Assembly: GCA_019428955.1 (NCBI GenBank)
Contig: JAHYJF010000004.1
Span: 1 to 31,371 of the forward strand
Length of the DNA: 31,371 nt
From: Burkholderiaceae bacterium
GTDB lineage: Bacteria; Pseudomonadota; Gammaproteobacteria; Burkholderiales; Burkholderiaceae_E
Direction of reading: 5' to 3'
This document shows positions 19,968 to 28,669 of this stretch, in pieces (the stretch's first letter is position 1; every line of letters begins with the position of its first letter). Made by a program: the position numbers and the translations under genes. The notes beneath the pieces are model-generated. The model was not told the DNA's origin. It searched no databases and worked only from the letters and a program-made list of their open reading frames with translations.

Positions 19968-21347
19968 TCAGCCCGGCGTTAGGGGCAGGGAAATTTCGAC
20001 CACCAGTCCACCACCTTCGCGGTTGGCGGCCTCGATCGAGCCGCCATGGACCAGTACCGCCTGGCGCGCGATGGCCAGGCCGAGCCCGAATCCGCCCCCG
20101 GCGTCGCGTCCGCGAAAGAACGGCTCGAAGAGCCGGGGCAGATCTTCCTCGGCAACCCCGGGGCCGCGATCCAGGACGCGCAGCAGCAGCCGGCCGGGCG
20201 GCTGCTGCTGGACTTCGACCTCGATGCGCGCGCCTGGCGGCGAGTACTTGACGGCATTGCGCACGACATTCTCGATGGCGCGGTAGATCATCTCGCTCTG
20301 CACCCGGGCGTAAGCCGTGCCATCAGAGGAATAATCCAGCGTGCGGCCACTGGCCTGCGCCTCGAAGCGTGCGTCCTCGCAGACCTCGACGATCAATTCC
20401 ATCAGGTCGACCAGTTCGCGACGGTCGCCGACGGCGTCCGACTCGAGCCGGGACAGGGTCAGCAACTCGCCGATAAGCTGGTCGAGTCGGTTGGTCTCCC
20501 GCTCGATCCGCTCGATGGTCTCCTCGAAGCGCGCCGGATCCTGGCGGGCCAGGCCGACTGCCGCGTCCAGGCGCGCCAGTGGCGACCTGATCTCATGGGA
20601 GACGTCGTGGAGCAGCTGGCGTTGCGCCGCCATCAGCTCCTGCAGGCGTCGCGCCATGGTGTCGAATTCGTGCCCGAGGTCGGCGATCTCTCCGCGCCGC
20701 GATCCCATCAGCGGGGCGACGCGGGTGTCGAGTCGGCCCAGGGCAACCGCCGCAAACGCCCAGCGCAGATTGCTGATCGGCTTCGACAGATACCAGGCCA
20801 GCATCATGCTGACCACCAGGCTGGCGAGCAAACCGATCACCAGCAACTCGCTGGGCGGCAATGGTTCGCTTCTCCAGCGCAGCCTGCCAAGCCCCGATTT
20901 GGCCAGTGGCACGAACACCAGGTATGTGCGGCCGTCAGGCGCCGTGACTTGCTGTGCCGATTGCCCTTCGGGGTTGCTCTCGGCTGCCCTGAGTGCTTCG
21001 CGCACGGCAGCCTCCGATACCGGGCGCCCGAGCAGATCCTGGTCATTGTCATCGACCACGAACACATGCAGGGAGCCGTGGCGGCGGCGATCTTCGAGAA
21101 TCCCGCGCATGGTCTCGACTCCGCCATAGCGCAGGATGGTAGCCACTGCGGCGATGCCCAGCGAACTGCGCTCAGTGGTGGAAATTTCCGCTGGAGATCC
21201 TGGCGGCGGGCGTTGGTAGAGCGACACCAAGCTCCCGACAACAATGCCGGTCACCATCAGGGACAGCCAGAAGGAGAAGAGAAATTTCCAGAACAGCCGC
21301 CCCGGCGGCTTCGACCCCGGCTTCCCGGAACTTTCGATCGGAGTCAT
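19968..21347 (-). CDS. CpxA-like sensor histidine kinase
   Basis: This membrane-bound sensor kinase has 459 residues. In order: a basic N-terminus, TM1 (about residues 19-44), a periplasmic sensor region of roughly 120 residues, TM2 (about 166-188), HAMP (about 189-240), the dimerisation domain with phospho-acceptor H251 in HDVSHEIRSPLARL, and the HATPase domain with N-box NVVRNAVKYSPP, G1 box DRGPGVAEED and G2 box GFGLGLAIA. The H-box resembles CpxA-type kinases, but the periplasmic domain is not one I recognise, so the stimulus is unknown. The ATG at 21347 overlaps the upstream regulator's TGA by four bases (ATGA). An in-frame extension to 21617 exists but overlaps the regulator gene and is rejected. 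Confidence 0.9.
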   Translation of the reverse strand: MTPIESSGKPGSKPPGRLFWKFLFSFWLSLMVTGIVVGSLVSLYQRPPPGSPAEISTTERSSLGIAAVATILRYGGVETMRGILEDRRRHGSLHVFVVDDNDQDLLGRPVSEAAVREALRAAESNPEGQSAQQVTAPDGRTYLVFVPLAKSGLGRLRWRSEPLPPSELLVIGLLASLVVSMMLAWYLSKPISNLRWAFAAVALGRLDTRVAPLMGSRRGEIADLGHEFDTMARRLQELMAAQRQLLHDVSHEIRSPLARLDAAVGLARQDPARFEETIERIERETNRLDQLIGELLTLSRLESDAVGDRRELVDLMELIVEVCEDARFEAQASGRTLDYSSDGTAYARVQSEMIYRAIENVVRNAVKYSPPGARIEVEVQQQPPGRLLLRVLDRGPGVAEEDLPRLFEPFFRGRDAGGGFGLGLAIARQAVLVHGGSIEAANREGGGLVVEISLPLTPG

Positions 21348-22027
21348 GTTGTTACCAGCTGGTAGCCTTGCCCGCGGACCGCCTGAATCCAGGGACGGCC
21401 ATCGGGGGTGGCGCCGAGTTGGTGGCGAACGCTGCTCAGATGCACATCGATGCTGCGGTCGAAACGTGCCAGCGCCCGCCCCAGGCCCCGCTCGGAGAGT
21501 TCCTTGCGGCTCACCACGTGGCCGGCATTGAGCGCCAGGATTCGCAGCAGATTGAACTCGGTCCCAGTTAGCGAGAGCGTGACTCCGTTCCATTGGGCGC
21601 TGCGTCGTTGCGGCCACAGCACCAGCGCGCCGACCTTGATTACCTCGGTGCTCGGCGGGGCTTCAGGCTGAGAGCGGCGCAGGATGGCGCGCAGGCGCGC
21701 CGCCAGTTCGCGCGGCATGCACGGTTTGGGAACGTAGTCGTCGGCGCCCATCTCGAGGCCGACGATGCGATCGACGTCGTCACCCTTGGCGGTCAGCATC
21801 AGGATCGGAACCTGGCTTTGCGCGCGAATCCGCCGTAGGGCCTCGAAGCCCGAGAACAGCGGCATCATCACGTCGAGGATCACGATCGCGAAGTCGCCGC
21901 TGATCGCGGTCTCGGCACCGCTCTGGCCGTCGTAACAGGCGGTCACCTCGAAACCATCATGGGCCAGGTACTGGCTGAGCATTTCGCTCAGTTCGCGGTC
22001 ATCGTCAATCAGCAGGACACGGGTCAT
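21344..22027 (-). CDS. CpxR-like OmpR-family response regulator
   Basis: This 227-residue regulator has a receiver domain (acidic pair D9-D10, phospho-acceptor D52 in VILDVMMP, conserved K101) and a winged-helix DNA-binding domain (about 130-225). The C-terminal pattern LTGTEFNLLRILALNAGHVVSRKEL, FDRSIDVHLSSVRHQLG and the final RGQGYQL strongly resemble CpxR. The usual KPF after the conserved lysine is KPC here (C103). ATG 22027 matches the family N-terminus MTRVLLIDDD; ATG 22060 would add eleven unrelated residues. The gene is first in an operon with the kinase. Its upstream region holds 14-bp tandem repeats. Confidence 0.92.
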   Translation of the reverse strand: MTRVLLIDDDRELSEMLSQYLAHDGFEVTACYDGQSGAETAISGDFAIVILDVMMPLFSGFEALRRIRAQSQVPILMLTAKGDDVDRIVGLEMGADDYVPKPCMPRELAARLRAILRRSQPEAPPSTEVIKVGALVLWPQRRSAQWNGVTLSLTGTEFNLLRILALNAGHVVSRKELSERGLGRALARFDRSIDVHLSSVRHQLGATPDGRPWIQAVRGQGYQLVTT

Positions 22028-22094
22028 GAAAACCGCCGGAAAGAATTCGTGTTGCGCCATGATACGGTCAGTGCCAAGGCTCTGCTCGCCGCTC

Positions 22095-22155
22095 GGGGCT
22101 GCCGCTCGGGGCTGTTGCTCAGGGGCTGTTGCTCAGGGGCTGTTGCTCAGGGGCT
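22095..22155. repeat. 14-bp direct tandem repeats upstream of the CpxR-like gene
   Basis: Three perfect copies of GGGGCTGTTGCTCA occupy 22108-22121, 22122-22135 and 22136-22149. They are preceded by a degenerate 13-base copy (22095-22107, GGGGCTGCCGCTC) and followed by a partial copy starting GGGGCT at 22150. They lie 68-128 bases upstream of the regulator's ATG and 74-134 bases upstream of the amidase ATG. The copies are back to back without spacers. They could be a multimerised binding site or a slippage-prone tract. Confidence 0.9.
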
Positions 22156-22228
22156 TGCGAGGACGTCAACGAGGCGACAATATAGGCCATCGGCAGCGCT
22201 CGCAGCTGCAGCGTGAAATGGAATATCG

Positions 22229-23638
22229 ATGACCCCAATCCACCAGATGAGTGCCGCCGAGCTTGCGGCCGCATATCGCTCCAAGTCGCTCTCGCCGGTG
22301 GAGGTGGCGCGCTCGCTGTTCGCGCACATGGGGCGCTGGGAACCGGAGCTCAACGCGATGTACCGGATCCACACCGATTCGGCGCTGGCGGCGGCCAGCG
22401 CCGCGGAAGCGCGCTGGCGCGGGCGCGAGCCGGCGTCCGCACTCGACGGCGTGCCGATTACACTCAAGGAGAACCTCTACACGCGCGGTGATCCGGCGCC
22501 GCTCGGTACGGCGGCAGGCGAATTCGTGCCGCGGACGAAGGACGCCCCACCTGCGGCGCGTGCCCGGGAGGCCGGACTGGTGCTGCTGGGCAAGACCACC
22601 ATGCCTGATTTCGGCATGCTCTCTTCGGGTCTCTCGTCGATCCATGGCGTGACCCGCAATCCCTGGCGGCTCGACCGCAATCCTTCGGGTTCATCGGCCG
22701 GAGCAGCGGCGGCGGCAGCAGCCGGCTATGGCCCGCTGCACGTGGGTACCGACATCGGCGGCTCGGTGCGGCTGCCGGCCACCCACTGCGGCCTGTTCGG
22801 TCTCAAGCCCAGCCTCGGCAGGATTCCGGTCGACCCGCCCTACATGGGTCGGGTCGCCGGGCCGATGACGCGCACGGTGCTCGACGCGGCGCTGCTCATG
22901 AATGTCCTCACCCGCCCCGACCGGCGCGACTTCATGAGCCTGCCGTACCAGGAGATCGATTACGCCGCCGGGCTCGACAGCTTCGAACTGAGCGGCCTGC
23001 GGATCGGGCTGCTCGAGACGATGGGTGTCGGCCTGCCGGTGGCCCCGGAAGTCCTGGCCGCTTCTCGCGAGGCCGCGCGCGCGCTCGAAGGTGCCGGGGC
23101 GATCGTCGAGCCGACGGCCTCATTTCTCACTGCCGAGATGTTTGAGGGAATGCTGATGTTCTTAGAGGCCCGTTCGTGTTCTGACGTGCTGGCCATGGAC
23201 CAGGCGCGGCGCGACCGGATCCTGCCCTTCATCGTCGAGTGGTGCACCTATCGCGCGCGCAATTTTTCGGGTTCCGACGTGATGGGAGCATACGGCCAGG
23301 TGGTGGCGATGCGCGAAGCGGCGGTGCGTGAGGTCGGTCGATTCGACTTCGTGCTTTCGCCCACCTCGCCGATCCTGCCCTATGAGGCGGGGCTCGCGTG
23401 TCCCGGCAACGATCCCCACGATGCCCTGGCGCACATCGCGCTCACTGTCGCCTACAACATGAGCGAACAGCCGGCGGCGTCATTGAACTGGAGCTTCAGC
23501 GGCGACGGCCTGCCAATCGGTGTCCAGGTGATCGGTCAGCGTTTCGACGACCGCGGGGTATTGCGCTTGTCGCGCGCCCTCGAGGGCTTGCGAGGACCGC
23601 AGCGCTCCTGGCCGGAGCCTCCGAGCGCGCGCGCTTGA
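22229..23638 (+). CDS. Amidase-signature family hydrolase
   Basis: The 469-residue protein belongs to the amidase-signature family, which hydrolyses amide bonds by a Ser-cisSer-Lys triad. All three residues are visible: K80 (ITLKEN), S155 (PSGSSAG) and nucleophile S179 (GTDIGGSVRLPA). The following CGLFGLKPSLGRIP and AGPMTRTVLDAA blocks are also typical. It is unlikely to be GatA, because no gatC or gatB is nearby and the loop sequences differ; the closest general class is the stand-alone amidases acting on small or aryl amides. The substrate cannot be inferred. There is no signal peptide, so it should be cytoplasmic. It stands alone, divergent from the CpxR-like gene and convergent with the MaoC-like gene. 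Confidence 0.9.
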   Translation: MTPIHQMSAAELAAAYRSKSLSPVEVARSLFAHMGRWEPELNAMYRIHTDSALAAASAAEARWRGREPASALDGVPITLKENLYTRGDPAPLGTAAGEFVPRTKDAPPAARAREAGLVLLGKTTMPDFGMLSSGLSSIHGVTRNPWRLDRNPSGSSAGAAAAAAAGYGPLHVGTDIGGSVRLPATHCGLFGLKPSLGRIPVDPPYMGRVAGPMTRTVLDAALLMNVLTRPDRRDFMSLPYQEIDYAAGLDSFELSGLRIGLLETMGVGLPVAPEVLAASREAARALEGAGAIVEPTASFLTAEMFEGMLMFLEARSCSDVLAMDQARRDRILPFIVEWCTYRARNFSGSDVMGAYGQVVAMREAAVREVGRFDFVLSPTSPILPYEAGLACPGNDPHDALAHIALTVAYNMSEQPAASLNWSFSGDGLPIGVQVIGQRFDDRGVLRLSRALEGLRGPQRSWPEPPSARA

Positions 23639-23676
23639 GCCGTCCTGGTCGCCAGCAGGCCGCGTCGCGCCGAGAC

Positions 23677-24135
23677 TCAGGGCGCGCGCAGCTTGTAGAT
23701 GCCCCAGCCCCGCATCGACAGCACCACCTCGTCGTTCTGGTTGATCGCCTCCTGGAGCACCTGCAGCGACCCGCGGTCGGGCTTGGACTCGGAACGGCGC
23801 GCCGCCAGGATGGTGACCCGCGCCCGCAGCCGGTCACCGGGACGCACCGGCACCAGCCAGCGCAGCTCGTCGACGCCTGGCGATCCCATGCTCGAGAGCG
23901 GCGAAATGAACTCGTCGACCAGCATCTTCATCAGCGCACCGGCGGTCATCCAGCCGCTCGCGACCAGGCCGCCAAAATGGCTTTCGGCCGCCGCCTGCTT
24001 GTCGATGTGAAACGGCTGGGGGTCGTAACGGGTCGCGAACTCGATGATTTCGCTTTCGGTAATGGCATAACTGCCCAGCTCGAAGCTCTCGCCGACGCGA
24101 TAGTCCTCGAAGTAGCGTTGCTTGACTGCAATCAT
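23677..24135 (-). CDS. MaoC-like (R)-specific enoyl-CoA hydratase domain protein
   Basis: The 152-residue protein is a single hot-dog domain of the MaoC/R-hydratase type. It carries the hydratase-2 style motif ATRYDPQPFHID, in which the Asp and His are the expected catalytic pair, followed by AAAESHFGGLVASGWMTAGALMKML, the helix and overhang segment. Family members hydrate trans-2-enoyl-CoA to (R)-3-hydroxyacyl-CoA; the actual acyl substrate is unknown. ATG 24135 is chosen for the good GGAG/AAGAG upstream and the family-like start (MIAVKQRYFEDYRVGESFELG); the frame stays open to 24231 but that part overlaps the apt start region. It is transcribed alone, divergent from apt. Confidence 0.88.
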   Translation of the reverse strand: MIAVKQRYFEDYRVGESFELGSYAITESEIIEFATRYDPQPFHIDKQAAAESHFGGLVASGWMTAGALMKMLVDEFISPLSSMGSPGVDELRWLVPVRPGDRLRARVTILAARRSESKPDRGSLQVLQEAINQNDEVVLSMRGWGIYKLRAP

Positions 24136-24220
24136 GATGCTCTTCTCCAATGCCCGGTCAGGCATCACGCCGGGCGCAGAAGCGATAGTATCTGCACGAT
24201 CAACCGTAACGGGGAATTTC

Positions 24221-24760
24221 TTGTACGACACTGACTATATTCGCCGGCATATTCGCACGGTGAGCGACTGGCCCGAGCCCGGGGTCCAGTTCCGCGACAT
24301 CACCCCGTTGTTGCAGAACCCCAAGACGATGCGGGTGCTGATCGATATCCTGGTTCATCGCTACATCGACGCGCGCCTCGACCTGGTTGCCGGCATCGAC
24401 GCGCGCGGGTTCATTATCGGCGCGGTCGTTGCCTACGAGCTCAACCTCGGATTCGTCCCGATCCGAAAGAAGGGCAAGCTGCCGTTCACCAGCATCGGTG
24501 AGGAGTATGACCTCGAGTACGGCAGCGCTACCGTCGAGCTCCACAGCGACGCCTGCGGCCCCGGTGATCGGGCGCTGCTGATCGACGACCTGATCGCCAC
24601 CGGCGGCACGATGATGGCCGGGCGCAAGCTGATCGAGCGCCTCGGTGGCCATGTGGTCGAGGGCGCGGCAATCGTCGACCTGCCCGAACTGGGCGGCTCC
24701 AAACGCTTACGCGCTGCGGGCCTGACGGTCTACACGATGGTCGATTTCGCCGGCCATTGA
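24221..24760 (+). CDS. apt: Adenine phosphoribosyltransferase
   Basis: Apt salvages adenine to AMP using PRPP. The 179-residue product starts at TTG 24221, selected because GGGGA lies five bases upstream and because it gives the normal N-terminus (YDTDYIRRHIRTVSDWPEPG). Upstream in-frame sequence to 24122 belongs to the MaoC-like gene's region. Key motifs are GVQFRDITPLL, the DLVAGIDARGFIIGAVVA block, the flexible loop with RKKGKLPF, and the PRPP-binding motif LLIDDLIATGGTMMAG. The last 54 bases overlap, antisense, the 3' end of the small membrane-protein gene of the cco cluster. Confidence 0.95.
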   Translation: MYDTDYIRRHIRTVSDWPEPGVQFRDITPLLQNPKTMRVLIDILVHRYIDARLDLVAGIDARGFIIGAVVAYELNLGFVPIRKKGKLPFTSIGEEYDLEYGSATVELHSDACGPGDRALLIDDLIATGGTMMAGRKLIERLGGHVVEGAAIVDLPELGGSKRLRAAGLTVYTMVDFAGH

Positions 24761-24967
24761 ACGCTCGAGGTTCGCCTGCCCAGAGGTCGGGGTGCGCGCG
24801 CCAGCCGTGGCCGCGGAAAAGATGATTCCGACGCAGGGAACCGCGATCAGGAACGACGGCCACAGGACTTGCATCGCGAAGCGGCCGCGGGCCTGGGCTT
24901 CCTGAGGTACGAGGCCGTCGGGCGCGGAACCAGGTGTCTGATGCTGGTTGGGTTCGATGCCGGTCAT
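24707..24967 (-). CDS. Small single-span membrane protein at the end of the cco cluster
   Basis: This 86-residue protein has a polar, Pro/Gln-rich N-terminus (about 1-28), a single hydrophobic segment (about 32-55, containing VLWPSFLIAVPC) and a charged C-terminus. I do not recognise a named family with certainty; short proteins with a VLWPSFL-like core beside cco or fixH genes are something I recall, but this needs a search. Its ATG overlaps the fixH TGA by four bases (ATGA), so it is very probably translated with fixH and may act in cbb3 oxidase assembly. The 3' end runs 54 bases into apt on the opposite strand. The real C-terminus could be checked by conservation. Confidence 0.72.
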   Translation of the reverse strand: MTGIEPNQHQTPGSAPDGLVPQEAQARGRFAMQVLWPSFLIAVPCVGIIFSAATAGARTPTSGQANLERSMAGEIDHRVDRQARSA

Positions 24968-25481
24968 TTTGTCCCCCCCTTGATCTCGATCGGCGCGGCC
25001 AGCACTTCGGTGCTGGTCATGAGCCGCCAACGCAGGCCCGGCTCCTCGATGATCACCGCCCAGCGCGCAGCTCTCGGCAGGTGCTCTCCAGCCCCGAGGT
25101 AGCGCCCCGGGCCCAAGGCGCGCAGCGTAACATCGCGGTCGCGTCCGGCGTCGGTCGGGTGAACCAGCCGCAGTCGCAAGGTCGCCGGAAACTCGGGTGC
25201 CGGGTCGGTTGCCTGCAGTTCGAGGCGCAGACCTTCGCTGCTGTCGTCAATCCGCGCGCTCAGCCCGAGGCGCGCAGCTTCCTGGTCACGGGCGATCACG
25301 CGGTTGATGGCGCGCCCCTCGCGGTAATAGTCGTCGACCACCAGAGCATTGTTCGAGGTCACTGCCAGCCACAGCGTGACGCCGCCGGCGATCACCGCCA
25401 GTGCCGGGATGCTGATCAGCAGCCAGGGCCAGAGGTAGCGATACCAGGGTTCCACCCTGACATCGGTTTCGTCGGGTTTGG

Positions 25482-25485
<4 letters not shown>
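24964..25485 (-). CDS. fixH: FixH/CcoH, cbb3 oxidase assembly membrane protein
   Basis: FixH (CcoH) is an inner-membrane protein needed for cbb3 oxidase maturation. The 173-residue product has a cytoplasmic N-terminus with WYRYLWPWLLISIPALAVIAGGVTLW (one membrane segment, about 20-42), then the characteristic ALVVDDYYREGRAINRVI motif, followed by a periplasmic beta-rich domain. Translation starts at ATG 25485, which overlaps the ccoG stop by four bases, and ends with another four-base overlap into the next small gene. Fourfold coupling of ccoG, fixH and the small protein argues for a joint role in assembly. Confidence 0.92.
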
Positions 25486-26894
<1,409 letters not shown>

Positions 26895-26921
26895 CAGGTG
26901 ACGCGACGCCTGGCCGCTTCC

Positions 26922-27842
26922 CTACTTGGGTGTCCCGGCACCCTGGGGTCGAGACAGACCCCAGACGTAGGCCGTGAGCACATGGATCTTCCCTTCGCCG
27001 AGCGCATCCTTGAACGACGGCATCTGGTTGGTCCGCCCCAAAGTGATCGTCTCAATGACGTTCGCCAGCGAACCGCCGTAGAGCCAGATCTTGTCGGACA
27101 AATTGGGCGCGCCGATCATCGGGTTGCCGACCCCGCCCTCACCGTGGCAGGCCATGCACGCCACAAACTTTTCCTTGCCCAGAGCCGCCTTCATCGCGTC
27201 GGGCGCGCTACCGGAAAGCGACAGGACGTAGTTGGCGAGGTTCTCGACATCGGCCGGGGTGCCGACTGCGGCAGCCATGGGCGGCATCACCCCGGTGCGT
27301 CCTGCCATGATCGTGCTCTGGATGTAAGCCGGCTCCCCGGTCCCGAGCCAGTCGTTGTCGGCCAGGTTGGGGAAGCCCTTGCTGCCGCGTCCATCCGAGC
27401 CGTGGCACTGGGTGCAATAGGTCAGAAACAGCCGCTCGCCCATGGCCCGCGCCTCGGGGTCGGCGGCGACGGTGGGAATGTCCTGTTCCAGGTACTTGGC
27501 AAAGAGTGGCTCGTAGACCGCCTTGGCCTGGGCGATCTCCTGCTCGTACTCGCCCTGCGAGGACCAGCCGAATTGCCCCTTGAGCGCGCCCAGCCCGGGA
27601 TAGAGCACCAGGTAGACGAGGCCGAAGGCGCAGCCGAGGTAGAACATGTAGAGCCACCAGCGCGGCAGCGGGTTGTTGTATTCGGCCAGGTCGCCGTCCC
27701 AAACGTGCCCGGTGGTTTCGATCTCCTCACCCGGGGCGCGCTTGCGGGACATCGCCAGGGCGAGCAGGAAAGTGAAGGCGATCGACGCCAGCGTGACAAT
27801 CGCCACGAACAGTCCCCAACCGGAGTTCACAAAGTCAGCCAT
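26922..27842 (-). CDS. ccoP: Cytochrome cbb3 oxidase subunit III, diheme cytochrome c
   Basis: CcoP carries two c-type hemes and feeds electrons to CcoO. The 306-residue protein has two N-terminal membrane segments (about 8-30 and 62-82), the conserved HVWDGDLAEYNNPLPRWW segment between them, and two heme-binding motifs, C143-TQ-C146-H147 and C229-MA-C232-H233. Candidate axial methionines are in GVMPPM and NQMPSF. It is preceded by ccoQ with a 14-base gap and a GGGAG site. Length and architecture are normal. Confidence 0.97.
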   Translation of the reverse strand: MADFVNSGWGLFVAIVTLASIAFTFLLALAMSRKRAPGEEIETTGHVWDGDLAEYNNPLPRWWLYMFYLGCAFGLVYLVLYPGLGALKGQFGWSSQGEYEQEIAQAKAVYEPLFAKYLEQDIPTVAADPEARAMGERLFLTYCTQCHGSDGRGSKGFPNLADNDWLGTGEPAYIQSTIMAGRTGVMPPMAAAVGTPADVENLANYVLSLSGSAPDAMKAALGKEKFVACMACHGEGGVGNPMIGAPNLSDKIWLYGGSLANVIETITLGRTNQMPSFKDALGEGKIHVLTAYVWGLSRPQGAGTPK

Positions 27843-27856
27843 TGTTATTGCTCCCG

Positions 27857-28033
27857 TCAGCGGCGCGCGCTCGTCAGCGCGGACCGGTCGGCAATCTCGT
27901 CGTCAGCAAAGGGCAGGTGTGCGGCCTCGTCGAAGCGCTCGCGGCGACCGGCGCCGAAGGCCCACACCACGATCCCGAGAAAAGTCACGACGCTCACCAC
28001 CGTGACCAGCGAACGCAACAGGTTGATGTCCAT
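27857..28033 (-). CDS. ccoQ: CcoQ, small cbb3 oxidase subunit
   Basis: CcoQ is a single-span membrane peptide that stabilises the cbb3 complex and is not needed for catalysis. The 58-residue product begins MDINLLRSLVTVVSVVTFLG, has one membrane segment (about 5-27) and the typical GRRERFDEAAHLPFADDE tail, rich in acidic residues. It starts two bases after the ccoO stop and ends 14 bases before ccoP. Position and tail make the identification secure despite the short length. Confidence 0.93.
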   Translation of the reverse strand: MDINLLRSLVTVVSVVTFLGIVVWAFGAGRRERFDEAAHLPFADDEIADRSALTSARR

Positions 28034-28035
28034 GA

Positions 28036-28650
28036 TCAACGCGCCGGCCGCAACGCGGTGCCAAGCCCCTGGAGGTATGCGACCAGCGCGTCCAGTTCGG
28101 TCTTGCCGCGCAATTCGTCCGCCGCCCGGGCGATTTCCTCGTCGCTGTAGGGGTGTCCGAGCCGGCGCAGCGCCGTCATCTTCGGCGCCGCCGATTCCGG
28201 CGTGAGCGGGGTGCGTTCGAGCCACGGATAGCCCGGCATGTTCGATTCCGGCACCAGCGCGCGCGGATCGTTCAGGTGCACCCGGTGCCAACGGTCGCTG
28301 TAGCGTCCGCCGACCCGGTGCAGATCCGGTCCGGTGCGTTTGCTGCCCCACTGGAACGGGCGGTCGTAGACGAATTCGCCGGCCACCGAGTAATGGCCGT
28401 AGCGTTCGGTCTCGGCCCTGAACGGCCTGATCATCTGTGAGTGACAGTTGTAGCAGCCCTCGCGAATGTAGATGTCGCGCCCGGTAAGCTGCAGTGCGCC
28501 GTAGGGCTTGAGGCCAGTGACCGGTTCGGTGGTGGATTTCTGGAAGAACAGCGGGACGATCTCGACCAGTCCGGCGACGCTCAGCAGCAGCACGATCAGT
28601 ACCACCATCAGCCCGACGTTCTTCTCGATGATTGAATGCGACAGTTTCAT
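28036..28650 (-). CDS. ccoO: Cytochrome cbb3 oxidase subunit II, monoheme cytochrome c
   Basis: CcoO carries one c-type heme and passes electrons from CcoP to CcoN. The 204-residue protein has an N-terminal membrane anchor (about 13-35), the heme motif C66-YN-C69-H70 within YIREGCYNCHSQMIRPF, and the sixth-ligand methionine region SNMPGYPWL. The conserved WGSKRTGPDLHRVGGRYSD stretch is intact. A strong GGAGGA lies eight bases before ATG 28650. It follows ccoN by 19 bases and precedes ccoQ by two. Confidence 0.97.
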   Translation of the reverse strand: MKLSHSIIEKNVGLMVVLIVLLLSVAGLVEIVPLFFQKSTTEPVTGLKPYGALQLTGRDIYIREGCYNCHSQMIRPFRAETERYGHYSVAGEFVYDRPFQWGSKRTGPDLHRVGGRYSDRWHRVHLNDPRALVPESNMPGYPWLERTPLTPESAAPKMTALRRLGHPYSDEEIARAADELRGKTELDALVAYLQGLGTALRPAR

Positions 28651-28669
28651 CGTTGGTCTCCTCCCGGGC

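Noticed and set aside
21348..21617. In-frame N-terminal extension of the histidine kinase
   Set aside because: It overlaps the DNA-binding domain of the response regulator in another frame; the ATGA start at 21347 is the natural one.
22095..22155. Possible CRISPR array
   Set aside because: The repeats are only 14 bp and directly adjacent, with no unique spacers and no cas genes.
22155..22186. Candidate promoter for the amidase (TTGCGA ... TATAGG)
   Set aside because: The spacing is 20 bases and the -10 match is partial, so I do not list it as a feature.
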